Assembly: GCA_019671005.1 (NCBI GenBank)
Contig: CM033745.1
Coordinates: forward strand, 39,911,834 to 39,975,833
Direction: 5' to 3'
DNA: 64,000 nt
Origin: Hibiscus mutabilis
Lineage: Eukaryota; Streptophyta; Magnoliopsida; Malvales; Malvaceae
Positions 12,290 through 23,600 of the stretch are shown in pieces; position 1 is the first letter of the stretch; the number at the start of each line of letters is the position of its first letter. The position numbers and the translations under genes are program-made. Under the pieces are notes generated by a model. It was not told where the DNA came from. It searched no databases and saw nothing but the letters and a program-made list of their open reading frames with translations.

Positions 12290-13548
12290 GGCTTAAAACA
12301 CTTTTTTCTTCCTAAACTTTACATGTTTCCCAACTTGCCCCCTGAAATACGTTTTGCCCACTAAATTTTTCGCCGTTACTCATTTCACCCCAAAAAACTA
12401 ACACTGTTAAAAAATCTGTCTTGACCAATCAGAATGCGTCACGTCATTTTCCTTATTTATTTTCTTATTTTTCTGTTTAATATGTTAAAATATTCATTAG
12501 ATTAATTTTATTTTTCCAAAACTACCCTCATCTTCTTCCCCAAAACTCCAATTTTTCCCAAATCCAATCCAAAAAATAATTTTCCCCATGAATCAAAATT
12601 CAATTTCCCAGAATTTCACACTCGTGTGACTTTCGATGATTTTAAAGCAACAAAATGTAACACTTCAACAAACTCATAGGCCTCCCTTTTGATTCCTTTA
12701 ATCTTCCTCATAAAAAACCAATCTTTTGGTGGTTTTTACTGCATAACATCATATGCTGATACACCAATTCACCTCTGTTTTTCAATTTCCCAACCGGCTT
12801 TCCTATTTGTTTTTGCTTAAGATTCAAGCGCTCTCTCTCTCTTGATCTGCCTTATCATTCACTAGGAATTAGCGATTTGACACTTTTACTTGTTTGTCAC
12901 ACTGTAAAAAAAGAAAAATTAACTTTTTTTCTTTCTGAAATGACTGCAATTAAGGTTCTTACTTGAAATATCCTTTTGTCCACAATAATTTGATTACTGC
13001 GCATTCATGTGCATTTCGTGATGTTTCTGTTCTGAGATTTTTCAGATTTTGCTATCTTTGCATATTCGTCACTCTTTCTCTGGTTAGTCTTTGATTCTTT
13101 TTAACTTTTTCTTTATGCACTCCATCACCTACTGTTTCGGTTTCTAGAACTTTTATACATGATTTGTTTTCCTCGTTTTGAATGCTTTCATATTGATAAG
13201 AAAATGGGATGAGGGGATGGGGTTTTGATTTCCAAAAGTTTTATATGATATTGTCAAGGAATGACGTGAAAAATTGGGGAAGAAGATGAGGGTGTTTTTG
13301 GGTATTTTAGGACATATAATTAAATTAATAAATATTTTAATATATTTATTTTATTTTAAAATTTAAAAATAAGTAAAGAAAATGACGTGGTGTGTTCTAA
13401 TTGGTCAATATATATTTTTTTAACGGTGTTAGCTTTTTGGGTGAAATGAGTAACGGCAAAAAATTTAGGGACAAAAGTGAGCAAAATTTAAATTAGGGGG
13501 TAAATTGGGAAAACAAGTAAAATTTAGGGGAAAAAAGTGTTTTAAGCC
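12290..13548. mobile_element. nested Mutator-like element
   Basis: Starts GGCTTAAAACACTTTTTTC and ends with its inverse (GAAAAAAGTGTTTTAAGCC). The inverted repeats are about 240-280 bp. The flanks AAAAGATAA (12281-12289) and AAAAGAAAA (13549-13557) agree at 8 of 9 bases, again a Mutator-like duplication. The interior (about 12540-13260) looks like a plant gene 5' leader (CT-rich, short introns possible), but I could not recognise a protein. It lies at the inner edge of the outer element's left inverted repeat. Confidence 0.7.
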
Positions 13549-13694
13549 AAAAGAAAACTGTACCCATGCAATAATATAATAAAACTATTGAAACCAGAAT
13601 CTTCATCTATTATTGCAGGTTATGTTCATCATTATAGTGATACATATTCTGAATTCTATACCTTGAGAAGGAGCAGTAAAGCAAACTGTAATCA

Positions 13695-13862
13695 ATGAAG
13701 GCTCCGTCTTGACTTCTTCTATCCATAGCATTGCTAGCTTTTCTAACTTTCCTCTTCAGAATTTTCATTGGCCGGCGGTGCAAACAACTCAAGTTTCCAC
13801 CGGGACCTAAACCCTGGCCGATCATCGGCAACCTTAATCTCATTGGTTCCCTCCCGCAAAGA
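13695..13862 (+). pseudogene. captured cytochrome P450 exon-1 fragment
   Basis: From the ATG at 13695, apart from a stop at codon 6, the reading frame gives a hydrophobic signal anchor (IALLAFLTFLFRIFIGRR) followed by the proline-rich hinge KFPPGPKPWPIIGNLNLIG, a hallmark of microsomal A-type plant P450s. It ends abruptly at about residue 56 (SLPQRS), where homology passes into the fragment on the opposite strand. There is no haem-binding or I-helix region. It is a transduplicated fragment inside a Mutator-like element, not a gene. The subfamily cannot be fixed from this length. Confidence 0.8.
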
Positions 13863-14390
13863 AGTTGGAGACTGATCCTCTGCTATCTGCTTCTCTGCTT
13901 CCATTCCAAGATTTTCATCTATAGCTGCATGTTTCTGTTCAGAATCCACATTTTCACATGCTTCAGCAACGGACCGTGGTTCAACAAACGAAGAACCCTT
14001 CTCCATGGTTTGGTTGTTCTCGTCAACTGCTAACTGCTCTTCAGGAAGGCATTGGATTATCCTTTCAGAACAAGAAGAGTCTTCGATTGAGGTGAATTCA
14101 GACTTTCCGGTAAGCTTAAACTTGGTTGATTTCTCCCCCATTATGGCATCAGTTCCTTGTTCCAAAGATTGTCCAGACATTTCAAAGTTGTTGAGATCCA
14201 TAGCAATTGAATTCCTCAACTCAGTAAAGAAAAAAACTACAGAGGCCAAGAAATTGTACCCTTTCAAGGGATCTGTGGCAACCGAGTGAAGCTGTGAGAG
14301 CATCTCATCAGGGGAGGAGATATCTGTTTGAGAAACCTTCTTCCCTCGTGATTTACCAGAAAAACTATAGAAAGTTTTGATTTTGGGCAA
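13863..14390 (-). pseudogene. captured PWWP-domain (PDP-like) protein fragment
   Basis: A 215-codon open frame on the minus strand (14390-13743). Its centre, DEMLSQLHSVATDPLKGY followed by NFLASVVFFFTELRNSI, resembles the conserved C-terminal region of plant PWWP-domain (PDP-type) chromatin proteins; this is from memory. The rest is acidic and polar, and the PWWP domain itself is absent. The last part of the frame (below about 13862) is only the antisense of the P450 fragment, and the first residues lie near the element's inverted repeat. The open frame may be accidental. Family assignment is moderate. Confidence 0.5.
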
Positions 14391-14705
14391 TTTGTTGAAG
14401 AAGAAGAGAGAAAGGAGAAAAGGAAAAAAAATTTAAATCCTTGAGGATTAAATTGAATGAAAATAAAACCTAAAAGAATTAACATGCAAATTATCTATTT
14501 CTATTAAAGCTATTTTTAATTAAAAGTGCCACGTGGTATATTTATTGGTTGGGATTTTTTCCCTAACAGACGTTACAAAAAAGAAGGCCAACGAGACCAA
14601 CAGAAGATCACGATTTAATGTTTAGGGGGCAAAACAACACGAAAAATATTTTAGGGAGCTGACGGGAAAAAGTGTATAGTTTAGGGGGAAATGAGTCTTT
14701 AAGCC

Positions 14706-15080
14706 TATTTGCTATTAGACACACTCTTAAAATTTATTTATTTTTTCAATATTTGTTATTAAAGGTTCAGTTTTTTTAATACTTGTCATTAGAGACTCAT
14801 TTTTTTAAATATTTTTTATTAGAGGCATACTCTTAAATTTATTATTTTTCAATAACTGTTATTAAGAGTCTACTCTTAAAATTTATTTTTTCAATATTTT
14901 TTATTGGGGGCCATTTTTTTCAATAATTATTACTAGAGGCTCATTTTTCACCAATATTTATTATTAAGAGTTTATTTTTAAAAATTATTTTTTAAAAATA
15001 TTTATTATTATGAGCGAACTCTTAAAATTTATTATTTTCAATATTTATTATTAGAGACCACTCTTAGAATTTAATGTTTC
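14706..15080. repeat. degenerate T-rich repeat array (right part)
   Basis: Continuation of the array at 11536-11954, with units containing TTATTAGAG and runs of T, alternating with CTCTTAAAATTTATT. The outer Mutator-like element inserted inside this array: the duplicated 9-mer is part of the repeat unit. Confidence 0.5.
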
Positions 15081-15480
15081 TCATATGGCTGGAGCCTAGA
15101 TTACCGAATATATTTTCAAAATAAAAATATCACAAATAAATCAATGAAGGACTATTAATTTGTCATGACCTTAGATGAAATCAAAGGAGAAATCAAAATG
15201 AAGAAACAGTCTACAAACGAAGTCGTTGCATTGATTGAAGAACAGACTGAATATCACAGCTGTAAGATCGGATTAAGTCTGTTAGGAGTTGTTAGAAAAT
15301 ATCAACAGCTTTAAAAGAATTGTTAGCGCACTGTTGAATGGATAAAACTTCAATCGAAAAAACTATCAAAATAAAAGAATTGACGATAATAAGTATACAA
15401 GGGAGCTTTTTTTTGTAATTCCTATGATGCAATTGAAGCTTATAGGCAGAAAATAATCAATTTAGATAGTCTATGTATTT
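15081..15480. other. no recognised gene
   Basis: Low-complexity AT-rich sequence with no supported open frame. Confidence 0.4.
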
Positions 15481-15845
15481 ACATTATAAAACTCAAATAT
15501 TAAATTTCTTGTGAGAAATGGGCCATGGTGGCCGGAGAAGATGAATGCCGGTGAACAATAAATAATAAAATATAAAAAGCTAGAGTTTAACGATAGAAAA
15601 AAATAATATTTTTAACAGAGAACAATGTATTTCTCTGTATTTTCTCTTATTCTTCTTAATCAAATGTGTATGAGATAAGCCTTTAAATTGGCTGATACAG
15701 AGTTTGAGTATAACTAAAATTATACTTTTATATATAATTTAAATAATATTTATCTCTAATTTAAATAAGACTTCTAGTAAATCTAAACTACTGACTTAGA
15801 AATAAACTCTAATTACACATTAAATTAAACTCTAACACTTCTTGT
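15481..15845 (-). repeat. putative 3' LTR remnant of a minus-strand copia element
   Basis: Read on the minus strand, the sequence right of the inserted solo LTR has a purine tract (GAGGGGGAGTG, near 19130) and then TGTTAGAGTTTAATTT at the 15840 side, the usual layout of a copia polypurine tract followed by an LTR. The matching internal remnant and 5' LTR are at 19117-20482. No clear outer boundary or target-site duplication was found. Tentative. Confidence 0.35.
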
Positions 15846-18800
15846 TGTAATCACTCATTTTCATCCTGTTTGTAAATATTATTAACATATTAGTATAATA
15901 ATTAATAAGGTATTATTATTGCATGTATACATGTTATATTATATGCTTACTATATATGTGATTAATGTGTATTATACATACTATGTACGGTGTATGTGTG
16001 TCACATGTCACGTACGTTTTAATAGTTTATATATGTACTAGGGTGTATTTGGTTATATTTATTTTGTGTGTATAAGATGCATGTATATATGTGCTTGGGT
16101 GTATGTGGTATATATGTGGTTTGCATGTGCATATACTATGTATGTTTGTAGTATGTATAATGTGTGTATACTTATATTAATTAGGTGTGTGAGCAAATAT
16201 ATATATATGTGTGTTTGAATGTTATATGGTATATGTTAATTTGCATGTATGATTGTATGTACATAAAGTATATGTGTATACAATATTATATTATCATTAT
16301 ATTATTATTATTACTATTACAATTGGGTTTAAATTAAAAAAATAGATCTAAAATATAAAACCCATTTATAATAATTGTCCAGTCCATCGTTTACAAAACC
16401 CAAAAATTTTACAAGGCCGTTCGGCCCAAACCCTAACCCAATGGCCTAAAACCCTAATTCATATCAGATTTAATAACCCTAACATCCTCTCTTTATTGTG
16501 CACAGCCGATCCTGGGCCGTTGGATCAAATCTTGATCCAACGGCTACGATTGAAAGGAGAGAAACCATTCAGATACCGCGTGTGGTCCACGCGCGGACCG
16601 TTCAGCCTCCCACGCGCGCGTACATCTCACGCCTCTAACCCCTTGAATGCCGTGCACCACGTGGCATGATCCCAGACCGCTACACCAGTTTCAAGATTTC
16701 ATCTGGGTTGTCCGTCATCTAACCATCTCAGCCGTTGGATCAGATCTGATCCAAAGGCCAAGAATGAGGCCACCCAAGACGATAACGCCATCATACTCTC
16801 CCCACGTCGACCGTACCACTGGCTCCAACCACCGTGCAGGGGCATGCAAGAACAAGAAACCAAGGACCACAAGATAAGATCGGGCCAAAATATGTATTTC
16901 TATATGTTATTTCTACCAAAAACGGTCAGAGATCAGAACAATATATGTAAACGAACCAAAAGTGTAAAGGAGGCTCTCCATGTTCCGGAAAATAAAAAAA
17001 GAGACTCAAAATTTCCAGTGGTAAAAATATTTTCTTTGCTTCCTTTCTTACTTGTATGCAAAATAAATGGAATAAAAAAGCATAAGGAGTAGGAGATTTT
17101 ACCTTCGGTCGTTAGTTCCCCCACCAGCAACAAGCCTAAATATGGTGAGCCGGTTAAAGAGGGGGACGTTCTTTCGGTCTCGATTTTTTTAAAAAGGGTG
17201 GTTTTCTCTTCCGGGTTTTCTTAGATCTAGATAAAAGGGGAGTTTTTGTTTAAATCTAAGTTTGGGTTCAAGCTCGGGCTGAAACAAGGGTCATTTTGGA
17301 GGGTTTTTTTGGTTCACCGGCGCTGGCTAGCGGCGGCCGACGATGGAAGAGACGGCGGTGGTCTGCCGATTTCTGGGTTCATCAAGGTTTGGCTTCGGGG
17401 ATTCAGAGAGAAATAAGAGCTTTGCTCTTAAGGGTAAAAAAATGGTGAAAAGGTAGAATTTCAACCTGATAAATGTGATATATAGAGTCCTAATATTTTC
17501 AAAATGGGTTAATTCAGGCTTAAGGACTCCCGCGTTTCTGATCTTTTCAAATTGAGCATCCCCTTTGGTATAATCACAAGCCTGGTCCCTCTTATCGTTT
17601 AAATTTTTTTAATTTCGTCCTGAAATTAACCAGAATCAGCGTGTAAATGGTGAAATTACGTTCTAAGTCCTACCGCGTTTTGAAAATTTTCACTTCGAGC
17701 TTGCCCCTTGGTTTATTTGCATCTCTAGTCCCCGCATGTTTATTTCGGATTATAATTAAGTCCCAAATTATGTTTTTTTCTTCTTTTGTTTCGAGTATTC
17801 TGGTTCTCTTTTTACTCAATTCCAGTCCTTTATTTTATGTCAAATAATTGTGGTTATTTGTTTATTATTAGGTTTTGTGGTACGGTAATTTTGCTCTCAA
17901 TGTTTTTATCTATGTCCTTGTATCACATTTATCTATGTTTTTATGTAATATGTATTTATCATGTGCTTTAGCATTTAATTTATTTCGTTCGTATTATGTA
18001 CATATCTATTTTATATGTTACGTCTAGTTTCGTTTGCACATCTTGTTTATATATTTCTTCATGTGTTTTATGTATGTTGGTTGACATATTATGAGTCTTT
18101 ATTTGTATTTTTGTAATGTATGTATTGTCGCGCTTGTATATCTTTTAGTTTATTTGTTCATGCCATATACTTTTCTTTTATTAAGTGATCATGTTTAGCT
18201 TATTTATTTATCATGTAGATATGAATTCTAATATGTTTATTTGTGTTTTGCATTTTGGGTTACATATTAAAAATGGGTGATTTTTTTTGTTACATATTAA
18301 TATCATGACGTGTCATAATTTATGCATGTAAAGTGTACCACATGATAAGGGTTTTAGTGTATTTTTGTGGTGTTGTTGATTTGTTAATTTCGTACCCTTT
18401 TTAGGTTTATGTCATGCACATTATAGTTGCGGTTCGCTTTATTGTGTTTAAGCATGTTAAGACTAATTAGTCTAAATTTGGAAGCATGCCTTCTCTTGTT
18501 CATATTTTATTTTGTTTTGTTTTTACCATCATGATATGTTATGTTCATGCATTTTAATTATTTTTGTTTAATATTATAGTGCTCATGTTTTAATACCAAG
18601 TCAATATGAATGTTTTTATGTTTTTTTATGTTTTCTAAGATTGCATAATGGATTATGTTTTTTTGTTTTCTAATATTGCATAATGGTATAAAATTGTCAA
18701 TGCGGTGTCCTTTTATCCGAGCGTAAACGTGGTCAGTATCAGGCGTAGTGATGGTGGTTGGGCGTTTACTCTCGGATAACGGGGCCTTTAAAATTTACCC

Positions 18801-19111
18801 GCACTTATAATCAAAATTTAAATTAATCGTCACTTTAATCCGGAAAGTTTAATATTAATAAAGCAGTAATTATTAAAGTACCAATTTTGGGCGGTGTGGG
18901 GGTGCTAATCCTTCCCCATCCGTAACTGACTCCCGAACCCAACAGTTTTCAAATCTCTGGTTTTATGGTGCCCGACCTACCTAAGTGGCCGGTGGCGACT
19001 CCTTTTTTTTAAATAAAATACGGTATTTTTAAACCCCACGGAATAAATATTTTAATACCCGAAAAATCACAAACACTTCGGCATTTTTTAGCGAAAGGGG
19101 ACATCGCTACA
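15846..19111 (+). mobile_element. Tat-type gypsy solo LTR, 3266 bp
   Basis: Starts TGTAATCACTC and ends GACATCGCTACA, flanked by a perfect 5-bp duplication CTTGT (15841-15845, 19112-19116). Near its 3' end it has the block GGGTGCTAATCCTTCCCC, then GTAACTGACTCCCGAACCC, then GGTGGCGACTCC, which in many plant Tat/Ogre-like gypsy LTRs lies just before the primer-binding site. No primer-binding site or coding region follows, so it is a solo LTR. Open frames inside (16647-17092 and others) show no family features. Relatives: 9480-10671, 31124-31625, 36583-37095 and 52720-55273. Confidence 0.8.
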
Positions 19112-19116
19112 CTTGT

Positions 19117-20044
19117 CAACTTACACTCCCCCTCAAGCTCTAACACTTCTTGGATAACTTACACTCCTTTCAAGCTGGTGAGCAAGTGTAGTAGAGCACC
19201 AGCTTGGATCTTGGATGTGATGCCCTACTCATATTTCTTTGCTGTTTTTTAGGGAAAAAATCTCCCCTTTTTTGGGACCCATTGAGTTGAACAGCTATGA
19301 CATACTCATACTATTCTTTGAACGGCCATTGTTGAAAATTTGCAAACGATGTTGCTAGTTTCTGCATCCTTCTTGAGATGTCTACCAACTTTACTGTTGT
19401 TATTGGTTTTTGCACCCTCCTTAGATGTCTTCCAGTTTTCCTCTATTAGTGATGATCTTTTTCAGGTTTTTGCATCTTCTGAGATGTCTTCCAACTTTTC
19501 TGTCATTCACGGACTAAGTAGTTGTTTCCATTAAACAATGATCACAGGAATCTACACTCCCCTCAAGCTAGTAGTTGCACAAACTAGAATTCCAGGTTGG
19601 ATCTTTGATGTAGAATCCCTTAAAAAATATTATCTAGTTTTTAAGGCTAAACTAGAACCTCTTCTCCTATCTTTTATAATTGATGGATGAGATAGAATCA
19701 GATAGTTATTAAGGCTAAACTATAACCTTTCCCTATCTTTTACAATGGATGGCTAAGATAGAACCAAATAGTTTTTAAGGCTAAACTATAACCTTTTCAT
19801 ATTTCTTTTTGATTGGTTAAGATAGAACCACTAAATAGAGAACAAAATAACAAAATTAAACGAGTAAAAATTTCACCATAGATGTAAGATTCCAACGAGA
19901 GAGAAGACAATGAACGAGCGTGACCTAATGACAACAGCGGAAAAAAATGATATGCATGTAAAAAAAATAGATCGTCAATTTGATTCAGATCAGAGATGGC
20001 AGCAGTGGTGACGACATCAGGATCGTTGTTGGCTCATGATACCA
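19117..20044 (-). repeat. internal remnant of minus-strand copia element with primer-binding site
   Basis: The right end (20031-20044) reads TGGTATCATGAGCC on the minus strand, a copia-type initiator-Met tRNA primer-binding site abutting the LTR at 20045. 19636-19830 contains three copies of a roughly 75-bp unit (AAGGCTAAACTATAACC...AGATAGAACC). No gag or pol motif survives. Confidence 0.55.
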
Positions 20045-20482
20045 TGTGATTTTTTTAGTGAAAAAACTCACATTCCTAACCTAACCTAAAAAAACTAAAC
20101 CCTAAACTTTATACCCTAAATTCTAAACACTAACCTTAAATTCTAAACCCTACAACTTAAACCCCAAAACTAAAACCCTAACCCCTAAAATTAAAAGACA
20201 CATGTAAATTAAAGTTTACACGGACCTGTGTATCAAAAGTTTTTCCCTATTGAATTGGTATTTAAGGAATGCATTGTAAAAACCTTATTCTTATGCTGAA
20301 TATTATCAATGAAATAAAGTTTCTTCTTCTTTAATTTTATCTTCGATCTTTTATAATCCTTTCTTCAATCTTTTATAATCCTTTCTTCTTCAAATCTATC
20401 TTCAATCTCTTATAATCCTTTCTTCAATCTCTTATAATCCTTTCTTCTTCAAATCTATCAATAATCTACTCGGTTCATAACA
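20045..20482 (-). mobile_element. 5' LTR of minus-strand copia remnant, 438 bp
   Basis: On the minus strand it starts TGTTATGAACCGAG and ends AAAAAAATCACA, directly followed by the primer-binding site TGGTATCATGAGCC. It includes degenerate CCCTAAA-like words (20098-20200) and four units of a CTTTTATAATCCTTTCTTC repeat (20330-20460). It lies only about 120 bp beyond the SUN gene stop codon, so it may supply or interrupt that gene's 3' UTR. Confidence 0.6.
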
Positions 20483-20605
20483 AAGTAGAATCCATTCAAA
20501 ACTAACACATACAGTTCTCAAAGCACATGCATGGATTTGGTTAAACAAAATAGCAAAAAAAATCCAAATTCCAAATGTATATGCCACCATAGAACATATA
20601 TATAT

Positions 20606-23600
20606 TTAAATACATAATATAAAAATGATTATGCTACAACTGCATAGCAAGAAGAGCCAGGATGAGCTACAAGACCAAAATTTCCATGGCTTCTCCATTC
20701 TTTGAACACTAATAAATGACTTGTAAATGCTCAACAACATATCTACAAATAGCCTCACCGAAGCAAACAATCCGAAAACTAAGGTTACAACAAATACTGC
20801 CATGAACTTATTCTCCATTGATGTCTGTCTCTCCAAAACCTTTTCAACTTTCCACCTGAAAATTAATGCCAATTATAATCAGTTAGATTTTATAAACCGA
20901 CAATTTTTCAAACTTCATGTTAATTAGCAATAATAGCCACGACAGATTTCATTCAAATAGCCCTATGGAATTTTCTTTTTTTTGAAAGATAATGGGCCTC
21001 ATTAAAAACTCTCTCTAAACCTAAATAGGGGGAAAAAAGTGCCCCAATTTATTTCATAAAAACACTCAATACAAAACCACCATAATACGTTTCAATTACA
21101 AGATCTCTTAACTCAAGCTAACAACACCATACACGCACGCCTTCGCATAGCAACTGCCAGTTCAGTCTAGATTTCCTACCCATTATCCCATACAAAGTCT
21201 CCAAAATTGTTTACCCCATTTTTTGCTAGCATGTGAGCATCAATGGAATTGTTTGCATGAATGTTGACTTGATTCACGGTTTTACTTTCTTACCATGGTT
21301 CCTTCTCCTTTGACACGATATTGCATACAATTGGATACAATGCTATGCAATCATAAATACAAGATGTATATGCATCTAGTGAGATGCTGGATCCAAATCC
21401 CAAATGCAAGTATTTTATTAGTTTTCATCACCTTCAAGAATGCATCCTTATTAAGCCCTAGCTATTGGTTTTAATTCATCAGACCCTAGCTAGCTACCCC
21501 ACATAGCACGCATTAAAAGGCTTTCATCATTGTTTCTATCAAGAGAAATTCCCAGAAATACAAAGACTGGTAGCTCTTCTACTAGTGCAAGTAGCTTGTT
21601 AAACTGTGTGAAGTCATGGGCTTGGTAGGAAGGATAGAAGGGGATAGAGATGGAAAAACTTCTAATTTAATGGATAGATTTCATGATTTCCACAATGTAG
21701 CTTGGTTATTTAAATATTTTCCCATCCTTATCCTTCCTTCTTATTGAGCAAAGTCTAATACTTCCTTTCTAAGGTTCCATCAATTGTTAGGAGGGAAATG
21801 AAAGAGGGAAGGAAAATGAGTGAATTTACCTTTCCATTCCCTCCGAATTCAAACCTTCCAAATGTAAGAGGAAAACACTCATTTCTTAATTTTAATTAGA
21901 ACTTTACCCCATTTTTTTTTCTTTCCCTCTATTTTCTTGCCAAATACGATGAAGGAGAAATAACTTCCATTCATCCCCCATTTCTTTCCTCACCTTTTTT
22001 CCATCACTCCATTTCCCCTCCTTTCTACAAAACGCAGTGTAAATGTTTCACACCCAAAAGAATCAAGAAACAACAAACCAACCATCATACTGTGGTTTGG
22101 TTTCTTAACTACTTGAAGGTATAAATAAAAAATGTTTGCATAGATTGAAAAATTGTTTTACTATTTCAAATATTTTTTTTATTGAAGATGTCAAATTTAG
22201 AATGCAATAACCGTAAAAAGAATTTCAAAAGTTACAAAAGGAGATAAAACATAAAGGGAAAAAGAATTATGTTTATACGTTATCCTAAAATTAGTACAGA
22301 ACTATACCAAGCACACCTATCATTTTGGAATAATTTTAAAATAGTAAATTCATACCACAGGATTCTTACACAAATTAAAAATTGAAATTTGAGCAAATTA
22401 ATCATGGATAAACTTGCCTGAGATCAGCATTGTCTCTGGCTAAAGCATTCAGCTGTACAGAAACCAGAGATTTCCAGGAAGCAATATCAGCAACATCTTT
22501 AGCCTGATAAAAGAAAAAAACAAAATGATTACAGTGAAAATGCACCTGCTTCAAAAAAAAGAAAGAGAGAAACTATTGTTGTATCAACTTAGAGTTTCAC
22601 ATACAATGGTATTCTGGCTGTCAAGGAGATCTTTTATATTTGCTTTAATTTTCTCTAGCAGTTTGTCTTTTTCTCCTATATCTTCGTCGAATTCTTTAAA
22701 GATATTGCTATACTTGTTATTCAACTCTTCTAAATACCGCTCCAAAACAGATAAGCTTAAGTCTAGACCTCGAACTTTCTGCATCAAAATTTTTAGAACA
22801 CTATCTCCTGGTACTCTGCCAATTTGTTGATGACGAATTTCTTCAACTGGACTGGGAACAACATTACTTGTAGCATCAAACTGCACATTTGAGTTTTCCA
22901 CTGAAAGCTCAGATCCCATTTCTTTGTGTGAACTTTGATGAATATCATCTCGGTGAGTGGACTCTGCTTGTGATGCCGTTTGTTTCTGATCATGGACTCC
23001 ATCCTCAGGTGCAAAGAGATTATCCTGAACAGAGATCAAATCCTCCAGCATTCTCTCCACTGCATCCACTCCATACACTTCAATAACACTCAGCGTACAA
23101 TAAAATTCGGAACCATAATGGCTCAGAAGGTTTAGCTTTAAATACCTAACCCATTTTGGTTCCTGAAGAACAAATCTCTGAGCAAGCTTCACATTTGCAG
23201 CGGTGAAGTTCCCCAGATTAGTCCAAACATCTGTTGGAAAAACCAAACTCCCAAGCAACTCAAATTGTTTCAAATTAGAGGAGTAATGTTCAAAATTTGC
23301 TATTTCAATGGTGTCCACTAAAGTTTCTTCTGAAAGTTCTATAACAACAAATTTCTCTTCTGCTGAACAGGGATTCCTTAGGTACTTGTCCTCATCTCTG
23401 CCTAAGATATTAGAGGCACCCTTTGCTTCCTTGTTATATGCCAGGACCTTTGCTCCTTTTGAAGCTGAGGCATAGTTGTATTCTTTACCCCCAGGCTCCA
23501 ACCTATGTATTACTCCTGCCTGACCAGTACCGGATTTACTTTTAGAAATGAATGCTCGGCTCTTGAATTCGTCAAGACCAGGAGGCACGGCGTGGGACAG

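Larger units (their letters stand above)
11955..14705. mobile_element. non-autonomous Mutator-like element carrying gene fragments (Pack-MULE)
   Basis: Long terminal inverted repeats of about 320 bp begin GGCTTAAAGG...CCCCCTAAACTATACAC and end with the inverted equivalent (GTGTATAGTTTAGGGGG...CTTTAAGCC). The flanks TATTTGTTA (11946-11954) and TATTTGCTA (14706-14714) form a 9-bp target-site duplication with one mismatch, the size expected for Mutator elements. No transposase is present. The interior (about 13549-14385) carries pieces of two unrelated host genes, and a second Mutator-like element is nested at 12290-13548. Confidence 0.8.

Noticed and set aside
13743..14390. Intact 215-codon host gene
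   Set aside because: Its last third is the antisense of a P450 fragment and it lies wholly inside a Mutator-like element; treated as captured fragments.
16647..17092. Short ORFs as genes
   Set aside because: They are inside a Tat solo LTR and show no family features.
20098..20200. Interstitial telomere repeat
   Set aside because: CCCTAAA-like words are degenerate and sit inside a copia LTR; no uniform array.
22525..22830. Plus-strand ORFs over 22.5-23.9 kb
   Set aside because: Antisense to SUN exon 2, whose frame is conserved over the SUN domain.
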